Positions 17,168-25,584 of a stretch of 64,000 nt of DNA are shown one piece after another (positions within the stretch are counted from its first letter, which is position 1; every line of letters starts with the position of its first letter). The position numbers were made by a program, and so were the translations under genes. Where the stretch lies: NCBI RefSeq assembly GCF_048595215.1, contig NZ_JBMDWJ010000030.1:1-64000 (forward strand), read 5' to 3'. The DNA is from Siphonobacter sp048595215. Lineage in GTDB: Bacteria; Bacteroidota; Bacteroidia; Cytophagales; Spirosomataceae. The notes below the pieces were generated by a model. That model saw only the letters and a program-made list of their open reading frames with translations. It was not told where the DNA came from and searched no databases.

Positions 17168-18124
17168 TTAGAGAATTGAGCCGAAGCCCCGGGAGTCAAG
17201 CACGGATTTCGATAAATTGAAATAACAGGATACGGCCATAAAGGGGCTACTATTAATCGTAAATTTCTCCAGTACATCCCCAGCTCGCATGGTTTTCAAC
17301 GTACGCAAGCCGGTCATACCGGCCTCAAACGAAAGCTGTACGGGCTTGACCGGGCTATAGTTCACCGTGAAGCTTGCTTTCCCCTGCCGATACGCCAGTC
17401 GAATGGCATTGGGATTGAGGTTAGGCGTAAGATAGCCCGCATTAAAACCACCAGCAGCGATTCCGGCTTCGAGCCAAGTCTGTTTGGAAACCTTCTGGGC
17501 AATGGAAGCCTGTAAAGGTAAAATGAGCGTCAGGCGGGTATTTTTCGCAATACGGGCGTTGATACCACCAATGGGAATGGGCGTAATCCGACCCGGCTCA
17601 AAAACGACCGCTCCCCCGTAAAACCACTGCGTACGCAAGCCCGCAATGCGTACCCGCACGGCTCCACCTACGCCATACGGGCGAGCTTTACTAAAGCTGA
17701 ATAAATCTTCGGTTTCACTCACGCCTAAACCCACCGCGTATACCCAAATTTTATCCCGTAAGCTGGCGTGGATACCCGTAATGGCCGCGGAAACTGTATA
17801 AATGCCCTGATCATTTTTATCGAAGGAGAAATTCGGCATTCGGTACCCCGCGTTGATGGCCAGAAACATCTGGTTGATTTCAACGTCGATTTTACGCAGG
17901 TTGAAATTATGGAACTTCACACCTGCCCCACCCCGAATGGGAATAATTCCCTGCACGTTAAACCGGGAATAGCCTAAACGAGCCGTATCATTGATCGAGG
18001 CCGCCGGCGTCACTTCAGCCCGTACGTTGATCCCGGAAGCAAAAATCCGGCTAGGGGTTAAGGAAAGCTGGGCGTAGGACAGTGAAGCCCACAAAAGCAT
18101 ACCGAACGTAAAAAGAATTCGCAT
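17168..18124 (-). CDS. Predicted outer-membrane beta-barrel protein (possibly DUF6268-like)
   Basis: A 318-residue exported protein with signal peptide MRILFTFGMLLWASLSYAQ. The mature part alternates hydrophobic and polar residues in strand-like segments (FMAVSCYFNL, VDVEINQMFLAINAGYRMP-like, IWVYAVGLGVSE, WFYGGAVVFEPGRITPIPIGG) consistent with a barrel. I suspect a relation to DUF6268, but this rests on general appearance only. No enzymatic motif is seen. It is followed by the AraC gene after about 100 bases on the same strand, with no clear terminator between, so read-through is possible. Confidence 0.7.
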   Translation of the reverse strand: MRILFTFGMLLWASLSYAQLSLTPSRIFASGINVRAEVTPAASINDTARLGYSRFNVQGIIPIRGGAGVKFHNFNLRKIDVEINQMFLAINAGYRMPNFSFDKNDQGIYTVSAAITGIHASLRDKIWVYAVGLGVSETEDLFSFSKARPYGVGGAVRVRIAGLRTQWFYGGAVVFEPGRITPIPIGGINARIAKNTRLTLILPLQASIAQKVSKQTWLEAGIAAGGFNAGYLTPNLNPNAIRLAYRQGKASFTVNYSPVKPVQLSFEAGMTGLRTLKTMRAGDVLEKFTINSSPFMAVSCYFNLSKSVLDSRGFGSIL

Positions 18125-18246
18125 GAAAAAGGATAAAAAATGAAAGGCCTGTCCCTACAACGCTGAACTTAGCGATTCCGTGCACTCGCCCGATATTCCC
18201 GACGAAGTACTGCCTAAAAAGCAGCGTGATACAGTCAAGAGGCCAT

Positions 18247-18274
18247 AAAAAAAGGCCAGAGTGGGCTGGCCTTT
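18247..18274 (-). terminator. Intrinsic terminator of the DksA/TraR-like gene
   Basis: On the minus strand the stem GGCCAGC / CTGGCC is followed by seven T. It lies about 60 bases after the stop of the DksA-like gene. Confidence 0.75.
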
Positions 18275-18335
18275 GTGATACAAGGGTATAAAATAGGAGG
18301 AAAAGGAAAGCGGCTGTAATGCAGTAAAGGTACGG

Positions 18336-18728
18336 CTAGCTTTGTTTCCGTAGTTTTGCTTCAATCGTTTGCTGCGTATGCGGAACCACGCGGAGTCGTT
18401 CTTTCGGAATCAGTTTACCCGTATCCACACAAACGCCGTACGTACCATTTTTAATACGAATCAGTGCATTTTCCAACTGCGTCGCATACTTCTGTAAACG
18501 AGCGGCTAACTGACTCAGGTTTTCGCGTTCGCTCGTATCTGCTCCGTCTTCCAGCAATTTGGTATTACCCGAAGTAGTGTCCGTACCAGGATCATTCCGC
18601 TTGCTCAGGGCCTCCCGAATGTAGTTAAGCTCCGTTCGGGTGTCACCTAATTTCTTTTGAATCAACTCTTCAAATTCCTTTAACTCTTCTTCCGAATAAC
18701 GGGTTTTTTCTTCTACTGGGGACATCAT
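18336..18728 (-). CDS. TraR/DksA-family protein with degenerate zinc finger
   Basis: A 130-residue coiled-coil protein of the DksA/TraR family, which binds the RNA polymerase secondary channel. Two long helices precede the LENALIRIKNGTYGVCVDTG segment. In canonical DksA a C4 zinc finger follows, but here only one cysteine remains (YGVCVDTGKLIPKERL), a cysteine-poor form seen in many Bacteroidota. Two adjacent ATGs (18728 and 18725) are possible starts. A good promoter lies upstream and a terminator downstream, so it is monocistronic. A role in stringent-type regulation is inferred. Confidence 0.85.
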   Translation of the reverse strand: MMSPVEEKTRYSEEELKEFEELIQKKLGDTRTELNYIREALSKRNDPGTDTTSGNTKLLEDGADTSERENLSQLAARLQKYATQLENALIRIKNGTYGVCVDTGKLIPKERLRVVPHTQQTIEAKLRKQS

Positions 18729-18824
18729 ATTGCACGGGGTTTGTTAGAAATATAAACGAATATCGATACCAAATAGTTTCTACGGCGGCAGTGATCAACA
18801 GGCCCTTACCCTTGGGGGCGGTGA

Positions 18825-18854
18825 CAAAAATATATTCTAAAAAAAAGGAACAAA
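18825..18854 (-). promoter_or_regulatory. Predicted Bacteroidota promoter for the DksA-like gene
   Basis: Reading the minus strand, TTTG (-33) is followed after 18 bases by TATTTTTG (-7), a good match to the TTTG-N18-21-TAnnTTTG form. It lies about 100 bases upstream of the start. Confidence 0.5.
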
Positions 18855-19024
18855 AGTAACTTTTTTACGGAAACGCCCAAACAATCAAAAAAATTATTCT
18901 ACTCCTTTACCGATGAAAAGCATTCTTTCTTTGGCAATCGTTTCGTTTTTCAAATGACAATTCCGTATTCCCTTTAAATATATAAATTCTGGTTGAGAGT
19001 TCAGGAACCGCTAATTCGAGCACG
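18855..19024. other. AT-rich spacer between divergent promoters
   Basis: Part of the 387-base gap between the DksA-like gene and glutamate dehydrogenase. No gene is seen; promoters lie at both ends. Confidence 0.5.
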
Positions 19025-19057
19025 TTTGTTTTTCTTAAAAGAATCCTGTTAAGTTTG
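19025..19057 (+). promoter_or_regulatory. Predicted promoter for glutamate dehydrogenase
   Basis: TTTG at 19025-19028 and TAAGTTTG at 19050-19057 are separated by 21 bases, fitting the Bacteroidota consensus. It lies about 59 bases upstream of the ATG. Confidence 0.5.
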
Positions 19058-19115
19058 CGGCGGATCAAAATATTTATTATTTTAATCCAATTTATTACTA
19101 AAATAAGAACAAGCC

Positions 19116-20387
19116 ATGACGTATATAGAGCCAGCACCCTTGCAACACGAAAGTCCGCTGGAATCCATGAAGCAACGCTTCAATGAAGCTTTTAAATTAT
19201 TGAACATCTCTCCAGAGATGTATGATATTCTGATGGTACCCCGTAAACAAGTGGTGGTGGGCTTGCCCGTAACCATGGACGATGGCTCCGTCAAAGTTTT
19301 TGAAGGGATACGCGTCGTACACTCCACGATTCTTGGACCTTCCAAAGGCGGTATCCGCTTCGATCCCGATGTGAACATGGACGAAGTAAAAGCATTAGCA
19401 GCCTGGATGACCTGGAAGTGTGCCGTAGTTGATATACCTTATGGTGGAGCGAAAGGTGGTATTCGTTGTAATCCCCGCGAAATGTCCACCGGTGAAATCG
19501 AGCGATTAATGCGGGCGTATACCGGTGCGATGCTTGATGTCTTTGGTCCGGATCGGGATATTCCAGCTCCGGATATGGGTACGAGCGAACGCGAGATGGC
19601 TTGGTTGATGGACGAATACTCCAAATCGTACGGCATGACGGTCAACGCAGTCGTCACGGGTAAACCTCTCGTACTGGGTGGTTCACTGGGCCGGAAAGAA
19701 GCTACGGGTCGCGGGGTAATGACGGCCTCCATTTCCGCCATGGAAAAATTACGCATTAATCCCTACCGGGCTACGGCCGCCGTTCAGGGATTCGGTAACG
19801 TAGGCTCCCATGCGGCAGCCCTGTTGCAGGAACGTGGCGTGAAGGTGCTCGGTATCAGTGACGTAACCGGAGCCTATTATAACGAAAACGGTATCGACAT
19901 TCTGAAAGCCATGCAGTACCGCGACCAGCATAAAGGTTTGCTCGAAGGCTATTCAGAAGCGACGAAAATTACGAATGAAGAACTCTTGACGCTACCGGTA
20001 GATTTACTCGTACCCGCAGCGAAGGAAGATGTCATTACGGATGATAACGCCGGCGGTATTCAGGCTAAACTGATTGTGGAAGGGGCCAACGGTCCTACTT
20101 CCGCCAGTGCCGACGAAATCATTAACGAAAAAGGCATTCTGGTGGTACCCGATATTCTGGCGAATGCGGGTGGCGTTACGGTATCCTACTTCGAGTGGGT
20201 ACAGAACCGAATTGGTTACAAATGGACGCTCGACCGGATCAATCGTCGTTCGGACCGGATTATGAAAGATGCTTTTGATCGGGTGTACAATACCTCTCAG
20301 GAGTACAAAGTCCCCATGCGGATTGCCGCGTACATGGTTGCGATGAAAAAGGTAGCCGATACGTATAAGTTCCGGGGCGGATACTAA
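19116..20387 (+). CDS. gdhA: Glu/Leu/Phe/Val dehydrogenase (glutamate dehydrogenase)
   Basis: NAD(P)-dependent oxidative deaminase that interconverts glutamate and 2-oxoglutarate. The catalytic region VDIPYGGAKGGIRCNP with its essential Lys, the DIPAPDMGT segment and the Rossmann nucleotide-binding loop AVQGFGNVGSHAA are all present. VEGANGPTSASAD is the usual C-domain motif. The 423 residues fit the hexameric small GDH class. The Leu/Val dehydrogenase alternative cannot be fully excluded, but length and motifs favour GDH. It is a single gene with its own promoter and a strong terminator. Confidence 0.95.
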   Translation: MTYIEPAPLQHESPLESMKQRFNEAFKLLNISPEMYDILMVPRKQVVVGLPVTMDDGSVKVFEGIRVVHSTILGPSKGGIRFDPDVNMDEVKALAAWMTWKCAVVDIPYGGAKGGIRCNPREMSTGEIERLMRAYTGAMLDVFGPDRDIPAPDMGTSEREMAWLMDEYSKSYGMTVNAVVTGKPLVLGGSLGRKEATGRGVMTASISAMEKLRINPYRATAAVQGFGNVGSHAAALLQERGVKVLGISDVTGAYYNENGIDILKAMQYRDQHKGLLEGYSEATKITNEELLTLPVDLLVPAAKEDVITDDNAGGIQAKLIVEGANGPTSASADEIINEKGILVVPDILANAGGVTVSYFEWVQNRIGYKWTLDRINRRSDRIMKDAFDRVYNTSQEYKVPMRIAAYMVAMKKVADTYKFRGGY

Positions 20388-20405
20388 TCTATATCTTGCT
20401 CTTTT

Positions 20406-20441
20406 AAAAAGCCTCGTCAGTTACCCTGACGGGGCTTTTTG
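20406..20441 (+). terminator. Intrinsic terminator after gdhA
   Basis: The stem AAAGCCTCGTCAG / CTGACGGGGCTTT is followed by T-rich sequence. Confidence 0.9.
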
Positions 20442-20738
20442 CTTTCTAGGCATGGTAGATAGCTTACGAGTACTCACCTGTTTAGCTGTTATACCAGCAT
20501 TTGAAAGTAAGGTTTGCCTATTCCTATTTTCTGTAGTGTGAATAGATGTAACTATTGTATTAGCTTTATCGCAGTTGATTCCAATAAAAAAAACGGATGG
20601 GTGTGGATTACCCTTCTATTCTATTGGCTTTACAAACGCCACGCACTTAATTCTTCTCTTGAGAATTTTTACATAACCAGTTTCACACTACACAGGGCAC
20701 GTTATCGTGGCTATCCTGGCACTACAAAATTACGAGTA
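20442..20738. other. Non-coding spacer between converging gdhA and rpsJ
   Basis: About 300 bases between two terminators. I see no credible gene; a weak 90-codon plus-strand frame has no family features. Confidence 0.6.
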
Positions 20739-20777
20739 TTAAAAAAGCCCGTCTTCTTTCGAAAACGGGCTTTTTTT
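20739..20777. terminator. Intrinsic terminator of the fusA-rpsJ unit
   Basis: The stem AAAGCCCGT / ACGGGCTTT with A- and T-tracts lies 16 bases after the rpsJ stop. Confidence 0.9.
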
Positions 20778-20792
20778 AATACCTAAAGCTAC

Positions 20793-21098
20793 TTAAACTT
20801 TGATTTCCACGTCAACACCTGAGGGAAGTTCTAACTTCATCAGGGCGTCTACCGTTTTAGCTGACGTTGAGTAAATGTCAACCAAACGTTTGTAGGTGCA
20901 AAGCTGGAATTGCTCCCGAGCTTTTTTGTTTACGTGCGGTGAACGCAGTACGGTATAGATTTGCTTGTCAGTTGGCAAGGGGATAGGACCACTTACCACA
21001 GCACCCGTAGCCTTTACGGCTTTCACGATGCGTTCAGCCGATTTGTCCACCAGGTTGTGGTCAAATGACTTGAGCTTAATGCGAATTTTTTGGCTCAT
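20793..21098 (-). CDS. rpsJ: Ribosomal protein uS10
   Basis: A 101-residue small-subunit protein, also a component (NusE) of transcription antitermination complexes. The complete sequence matches S10, with IRIKLKSFDHNLVD at the N-terminus, GPIPLPTDKQIYTVLRSPHVNKK in the middle and LPSGVDVEIKV at the end. It lies 169 bases downstream of fusA on the same strand and is followed by a terminator and gdhA rather than by rplC, so it is detached from the usual S10 operon at this locus. Confidence 0.97.
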   Translation of the reverse strand: MSQKIRIKLKSFDHNLVDKSAERIVKAVKATGAVVSGPIPLPTDKQIYTVLRSPHVNKKAREQFQLCTYKRLVDIYSTSAKTVDALMKLELPSGVDVEIKV

Positions 21099-21189
21099 CA
21101 GAGTTAATAACTGGTTCGTTAAAAAAATTGCGTTTCCGCATACCCATCACCGAAAGAACCATTTACTCCGGCAGGGAAGTCTTTATGTA

Positions 21190-21263
21190 GTGGTTGGTTA
21201 TTAGTTGATAGTTGTTTGTACAGTTACATGCGTTAACAACCATCAACTAATAACTATCAACCA
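21190..21263. repeat. Imperfect inverted repeat with AGTTGAT/ATCAACT-type units
   Basis: The left arm (21190-21215) reads GGTTATTAGTTGATAGTTGTT at its core, and the right arm (21235-21263) is its near reverse complement with a 4-base insertion. It lies between fusA and rpsJ and could fold in RNA. A related set of units occurs at about 61758-61893. Confidence 0.6.
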
Positions 21264-21267
21264 GAAA

Positions 21268-23361
21268 TTATACTCCTTTCGCTTTCTTCACTACGTCTTC
21301 AGCAATGTTTTGCGGAACGAACTCGTAGTGAGAGAAGGTCAAGTTAGCCGTAGCACGACCTGAAGACATCGTACGCAGATCCGTTACGTAACCGAACAGT
21401 TCTGACAGAGGTACATCAGCCTTGATTACCTGAGCACCGTTACGGGTATCCATACCTTTCATGATACCACGACGACGGTTCAAGTCACCCGTGATCGGTC
21501 CCGTGTATTCATCCGGCGTCAGTACTTCAACGGCCATGATGGGCTCCATCAGTTTCGCACCTGCTGAACGAGCGGCTTCTTTGTAACCCAGACGGGCAGC
21601 CATTTCGAAAGACAGTGAATCTGAATCGACATCGTGGAAAGAACCATGGAATAAACGAACCCGCATAGAATCCATTTGGTATCCGGCGAGAGGACCATTT
21701 TTCATAGCCTCGTCGAAACCTTTCTGGATTGCAGGAATAAATTCGCGAGGGATCGTACCACCTACGATTTCGTTTACAAACTCCAGACCAGGCTTACCAT
21801 CTTCGCGGGGTCCGATTTCGAATACGATATCGGCGAATTTACCGCGACCACCCGTTTGTTTCTTGTAAACTTCACGGTGTTCGGCATTCTTCGTCAGGGC
21901 TTCTTTGTAAGCAACCTGCGGAGCACCTTGGTTTACTTCAACCTTGAACTCACGACGCATCCGGTCGATGATGATTTCCAAGTGAAGCTCACCCATACCA
22001 CGCATAATCGTCTGACCCGTTTCTTCGTTGGTTTCAACTTTCAACGTCGGATCTTCTTCGATCAGCTTCGTAATGGCTTTCGAGAAGTTATCCTGATCAG
22101 CTGATTTCTTCGGCTCGATTGCGTAACCGATAACGGGATCTGGGAAATCCATAGATTCCAGAACGATTGGGTTCTTCTCATCCGACAGGGTATCTCCCGT
22201 TTTGATGTCTTTGAAACCAACCACAGCTCCGATGTCACCAGCCGCTAAGCGGTCGATAGAGTTCTGCTTGTTTGCGTGCATCTGGAAGATACGAGAGATA
22301 CGCTCTTTGTTACCTGAACGGGTATTCAAAACGTAAGAACCGGCTTCCAGTACCCCTGAGTACGCCCGTACAAAGCACAGACGACCTACGTAGGGATCAG
22401 TAGCAATTTTGAAAGCCAGACCCGCGAATGGATCAGACTCCGTTGGATGACGAACTACTTCCGCATCCGTGTTAGGGTTCGTACCTACGATAGCTTCTTT
22501 GTCCAGCGGCGAAGGCATCAGAGCCATCACGTAGTCAAGCATCGTCTGTACCCCTTTGTTCTTGAACGAAGAACCGCACAACATCGGTACGATTTTCATT
22601 TCAATCGTAGCCCGACGAAGTGCATTCAGGATTTCATCTTCAGAGATCGACTCAGGATCTTCGAAGTATTTTTCCATCAGCGTTTCATCATAATCAGCTA
22701 CTGCTTCAAGTAATTTTTCGCGGTATTCCGTAGCTTCTTCCAGCATGTCTTCCGGAATGGGGACTACTTCAAAGGTCATACCTTTGTCAGCCTCGTTCCA
22801 GATCAGACCACGGAAGTTTACTAAGTCAACAACACCACGGAAGTTATCTTCAGCACCGATCGGCAATTGCAGGGGTACTGCATTGCTACCCAGCATTTCT
22901 TTTACTTGCTTTACTACATTCAGGAAGTCAGCACCTGAACGGTCCATCTTGTTAACGAAACCGATCCGGGGAACTTTGTAGTTATCAGCCAAACGCCAGT
23001 TCGTCTCAGACTGAGGCTCAACGCCATCTACTGAGCTGAACAAGAATACTAAGCCATCGAGTACGCGTAATGAACGGTTTACTTCTACCGTAAAGTCAAC
23101 GTGACCCGGAGTATCGATGATGTTGATGTGATAAGAGTGATCACGGTACTTCCAGTTTACTGTGGTAGCAGCAGAAGTAATCGTAATTCCACGCTCTTGC
23201 TCCTGATCCATCCAGTCCATGGTAGCAGCACCATCGTGTACTTCACCGATTTTGTGGCTAACACCCGCATAGTAGAGAATACGCTCCGTAGTAGTCGTTT
23301 TCCCTGCATCAATGTGGGCGGCAATACCAATGTTTCGAGTGAATTTTAAATCTCTTGCCAT
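21268..23361 (-). CDS. fusA: Elongation factor G
   Basis: Translational GTPase that drives ribosomal translocation and, with RRF, ribosome recycling. P-loop AHIDAGKTTTTERI, switch region ERGITITSAATT, G3 IDTPGHVDF and G4 NKMD are all intact, and domains II-V follow to the expected length of 697 residues. It heads a two-gene unit with rpsJ. Upstream on the minus strand there is no rpsG or rpsL; the neighbour is an OmpA gene transcribed away. On the minus strand TATTTTTG at 23456-23463 is a candidate -7 element. It is the only EF-G gene visible in this window. Confidence 0.97.
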   Translation of the reverse strand: MARDLKFTRNIGIAAHIDAGKTTTTERILYYAGVSHKIGEVHDGAATMDWMDQEQERGITITSAATTVNWKYRDHSYHINIIDTPGHVDFTVEVNRSLRVLDGLVFLFSSVDGVEPQSETNWRLADNYKVPRIGFVNKMDRSGADFLNVVKQVKEMLGSNAVPLQLPIGAEDNFRGVVDLVNFRGLIWNEADKGMTFEVVPIPEDMLEEATEYREKLLEAVADYDETLMEKYFEDPESISEDEILNALRRATIEMKIVPMLCGSSFKNKGVQTMLDYVMALMPSPLDKEAIVGTNPNTDAEVVRHPTESDPFAGLAFKIATDPYVGRLCFVRAYSGVLEAGSYVLNTRSGNKERISRIFQMHANKQNSIDRLAAGDIGAVVGFKDIKTGDTLSDEKNPIVLESMDFPDPVIGYAIEPKKSADQDNFSKAITKLIEEDPTLKVETNEETGQTIMRGMGELHLEIIIDRMRREFKVEVNQGAPQVAYKEALTKNAEHREVYKKQTGGRGKFADIVFEIGPREDGKPGLEFVNEIVGGTIPREFIPAIQKGFDEAMKNGPLAGYQMDSMRVRLFHGSFHDVDSDSLSFEMAARLGYKEAARSAGAKLMEPIMAVEVLTPDEYTGPITGDLNRRRGIMKGMDTRNGAQVIKADVPLSELFGYVTDLRTMSSGRATANLTFSHYEFVPQNIAEDVVKKAKGV

Positions 23362-23732
23362 TATTGGTTTTTGATTGTGTTTGTTTCCGTACCGGTCCCT
23401 TGCTTGCCAGGACTTCCAATCGAAATGGGAATTTTACAGTCCGGCAATCGGGGTGCAAAAATAGTCTATTTCCTAGAAAAAAACCAGCGATAATCCAAGG
23501 TAATTTTTTGGCTGAATGGAAGTTAACTCCTCGGGCATAGTTTCTTTACGCAAGAAAGGATAGAAAAAGCGAGCTTTTCGGGGAATGGTACGTTAGGATT
23601 TTAACGTATTCCGCAAAAATAATGTTCATTTTTTGGTGAATTCGGAAAGCGTTTTGACGCTTGACTTTTTTTTATCTTTTTTGCGAGTCTTTTGAATGGG
23701 AAATTAATTAACTCGCTAAACTTATCACCGTT
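23362..23732. other. Divergent promoter region, fusA / ompA-like
   Basis: 371 bases with no gene. On the minus strand TATTTTTG at 23456-23463 could serve fusA. On the plus side a TTGAC and T-rich stretch precedes the OmpA gene, but no clean -7 match was found. Confidence 0.45.
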
Positions 23733-24644
23733 ATGAGAAAAGTATGGGTAATGATGGCCCTGTCGGTGGCCGTTGTGAGTCAGTCCTGCGTGAGCAAGAA
23801 AAAAGCATCCGCCTTGCAAGCCCAGGTCAATGACCTAAAAACCGAAAACACCCGCCTGGCCGAACGCATCCGCGTCGAACTCGGCGATTGTCAACAAAAA
23901 TCCGCTTCCCTGCAATCACAGCTCGATGCCCGCAACAACGAGCTGACGGCCAAAACCGCCCGCGTTAAGGAAGTCGAAGATCAGCTGGATTACTTAAAGC
24001 GTACCAACGCCGGTCTTCTGGACCGCATGGCCGATCTCTCCATTGTTTCCAAGCAAGGAGCCGAGTCCATCAAACGCTCCCTGGAAGCCATCGATCAGCA
24101 GAGTAAATACATCCAGAGTCTGAACACCTCCATCCAACGCAAGGATTCGCTGAATCTGACCCTGGTGACGAATCTCAAACGCTCGCTGGCCAATGTCAAC
24201 GATGAGGACGTCGAGGTTCAAGTTAAGAAAGGTGTCGTGTACGTTTCGATCTCGGACAAACTCTTGTTTGCCACGGGTCAGGCTAACGTGAATGCCCGGG
24301 CCGAAGAAGTGCTGGGTAAGGTTGCCAAGGTCATCAACGATCACAATGAGCTCGAGGTCATGGTACAGGGTCACACCGATGCCGTACCCATCTCGACGGA
24401 TCTCAACCGGGATAACTGGGACTTGAGTGTGCGTCGGGCCACCTCGGTGGTACGGTTGCTGCAAAGCAAGTTCAAGGTGGATCCGGCCCGTTTGACGGCC
24501 GCTGGTAAGGGTGAGTACGAGCCCAAGGATTCCAACAAGAGCTCGGCGGGACGCAAGGTCAACCGCAGAACGGAGATCATCTTGACCCCCCGTCTGGATG
24601 AGTTCTTCCAACTCCTGACCCCGCAACAAGATCAGGCTAAATAA
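23733..24644 (+). CDS. OmpA-family peptidoglycan-associated lipoprotein with coiled coil
   Basis: A 303-residue outer-membrane lipoprotein. The leader ends in VVSQSC, a lipobox. Residues about 20-150 form a long coiled coil (ALQAQVNDLKTENTRLAERI and similar heptads), and the C-terminal 120 residues form an OmpA domain that binds peptidoglycan, with the signature VMVQGHTDAVPISTDLNRD, LSVRRATSVVRLL and RKVNRRTEI. It likely tethers the outer membrane to the cell wall. Codon usage is visibly more C- and G-ending than its neighbours, consistent with high expression. A terminator follows. Confidence 0.93.
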   Translation: MRKVWVMMALSVAVVSQSCVSKKKASALQAQVNDLKTENTRLAERIRVELGDCQQKSASLQSQLDARNNELTAKTARVKEVEDQLDYLKRTNAGLLDRMADLSIVSKQGAESIKRSLEAIDQQSKYIQSLNTSIQRKDSLNLTLVTNLKRSLANVNDEDVEVQVKKGVVYVSISDKLLFATGQANVNARAEEVLGKVAKVINDHNELEVMVQGHTDAVPISTDLNRDNWDLSVRRATSVVRLLQSKFKVDPARLTAAGKGEYEPKDSNKSSAGRKVNRRTEIILTPRLDEFFQLLTPQQDQAK

Positions 24645-24663
24645 GCACTGGATTTGTCTATAC

Positions 24664-24699
24664 TAAAAAAGCCCACTTGTTGAAAGTGGGCTTTTTTAT
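24664..24699. terminator. Bidirectional intrinsic terminator
   Basis: The stem AAAAGCCCACT / AGTGGGCTTTT with a short loop lies between converging genes. Confidence 0.92.
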
Positions 24700-24718
24700 G
24701 CCGTTACTAAATCTGATC

Positions 24719-25255
24719 CTAATGACTGGTCTGAATCATTTCATATTCCTCTTCAGTTAGTCCTGAGTTTTCTATCCATTCCTGCACTTCGGGCATATCC
24801 ATGTCCTGAATATAGTCGTACGGATGACGGGCATTGATGCGTTCGGCGATTGCTCTCCCTTCCGTCTGCTCGATCAGGTAGCCTACTGCACAAATGGTGC
24901 CGTTCTTATCCATGAAGCAGGGTTTGTGTTGACTTACATTCGGCTCATTTTGGGGAAAGTTACCAGCCTCCCTGTATTGCTGTAATAGGTCTAACAACCG
25001 TTGGCGTTTTTGTTGGAGATGTACGGGCAGATGGGTTACAGAGCTTTGTCGCAACTTGTCTTCTACGTATGCTAAATGCGTTTCAATACGAAGCGATTGC
25101 GGCGTTCTCAAATCAGGTTTACGGCCGTAGGTGGCAATAAAGCTTTCATCGCCCAGTACAGTATTAATGGGTTGAAGTTGTTGTTGCGTGGATGCCAACG
25201 TGATGCCTAAGAAAGCAGCCATCACCATAAAACCCAGCATAGTGAGTACTTTCAT
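24719..25255 (-). CDS. Secreted hypothetical protein
   Basis: A 178-residue protein with a signal peptide (MKVLTMLGFMVMAAFLGITLA). I do not recognise a named domain. The mature protein is charged and helical, with a distinctive CFMDKNGTICAVGYLIEQT segment holding two cysteines that could form a disulfide, and then RIN-rich and acidic repeats (YDYIQDMDMPEVQEW, GLTEEEYEMIQ). From memory, similar proteins occur in other Bacteroidota and some myxobacteria. Monocistronic and converging with the OmpA gene. The start is set by the leader. Confidence 0.72.
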   Translation of the reverse strand: MKVLTMLGFMVMAAFLGITLASTQQQLQPINTVLGDESFIATYGRKPDLRTPQSLRIETHLAYVEDKLRQSSVTHLPVHLQQKRQRLLDLLQQYREAGNFPQNEPNVSQHKPCFMDKNGTICAVGYLIEQTEGRAIAERINARHPYDYIQDMDMPEVQEWIENSGLTEEEYEMIQTSH

Positions 25256-25370
25256 GATAGATAAAGGTATGGAGGACCTTCTAAAGACCCAATTTCGATT
25301 TAAAGGGTTGGAATAGCTTCCATTCTTTCGATAAAAATTGTTTTTTACATCAAATCCCTTCGCAAACGCC

Positions 25371-25378
25371 TACCTTTG
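25371..25378 (+). promoter_or_regulatory. Probable -7 promoter box of the thiamin-regulated receptor gene
   Basis: TACCTTTG fits TAnnTTTG and lies just before the riboswitch, so the aptamer would start only a few bases into the transcript. No TTTG at standard distance is seen upstream. Confidence 0.45.
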
Positions 25379-25389
25379 TCAAACTGATC

Positions 25390-25470
25390 GCATAAAGGGG
25401 TGCCCTACCTAACGGGCTGAGATCATACCCATTGAACCTGCCACGGATAATGCCGTCGAAGGGAAGCGTA
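25390..25470 (+). ncRNA. TPP riboswitch (THI element)
   Basis: The core conserved segments are all present in order: GGGGTGCC, GGGCTGAGATCATACCC, ATTGAACCTG, GGATAATGCC and GAAGGGAAGC. Together they are the P2-P5 and P1 elements of the thiamin pyrophosphate aptamer. About 115 bases separate it from the receptor start at 25585, enough for an expression platform, though I could not identify the switching helix. Confidence 0.95.
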
Positions 25471-25584
25471 GATAGTCTGAAAACCTGTATTTCTTCGGAT
25501 TGTCCCAGCATCAATACTTTTATCCATTTATGTACTGAAACCCGGACGGGCTTCAGCCCCTTAGCCTGTCGTAGCTATACGACC

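Noticed and set aside
20514..20786. 90-codon plus-strand frame between gdhA and rpsJ
   Set aside because: It runs into the rpsJ terminator and has no family features.
23994..24629. 211-codon minus-strand frame opposite the OmpA gene
   Set aside because: A by-product of the codon bias of the OmpA gene; no recognised domain, no start context.
25432..25584. Upstream extension of the thiamin-regulated receptor
   Set aside because: The frame passes through the riboswitch and adds residues without leader character; ATG 25585 gives a proper signal sequence.
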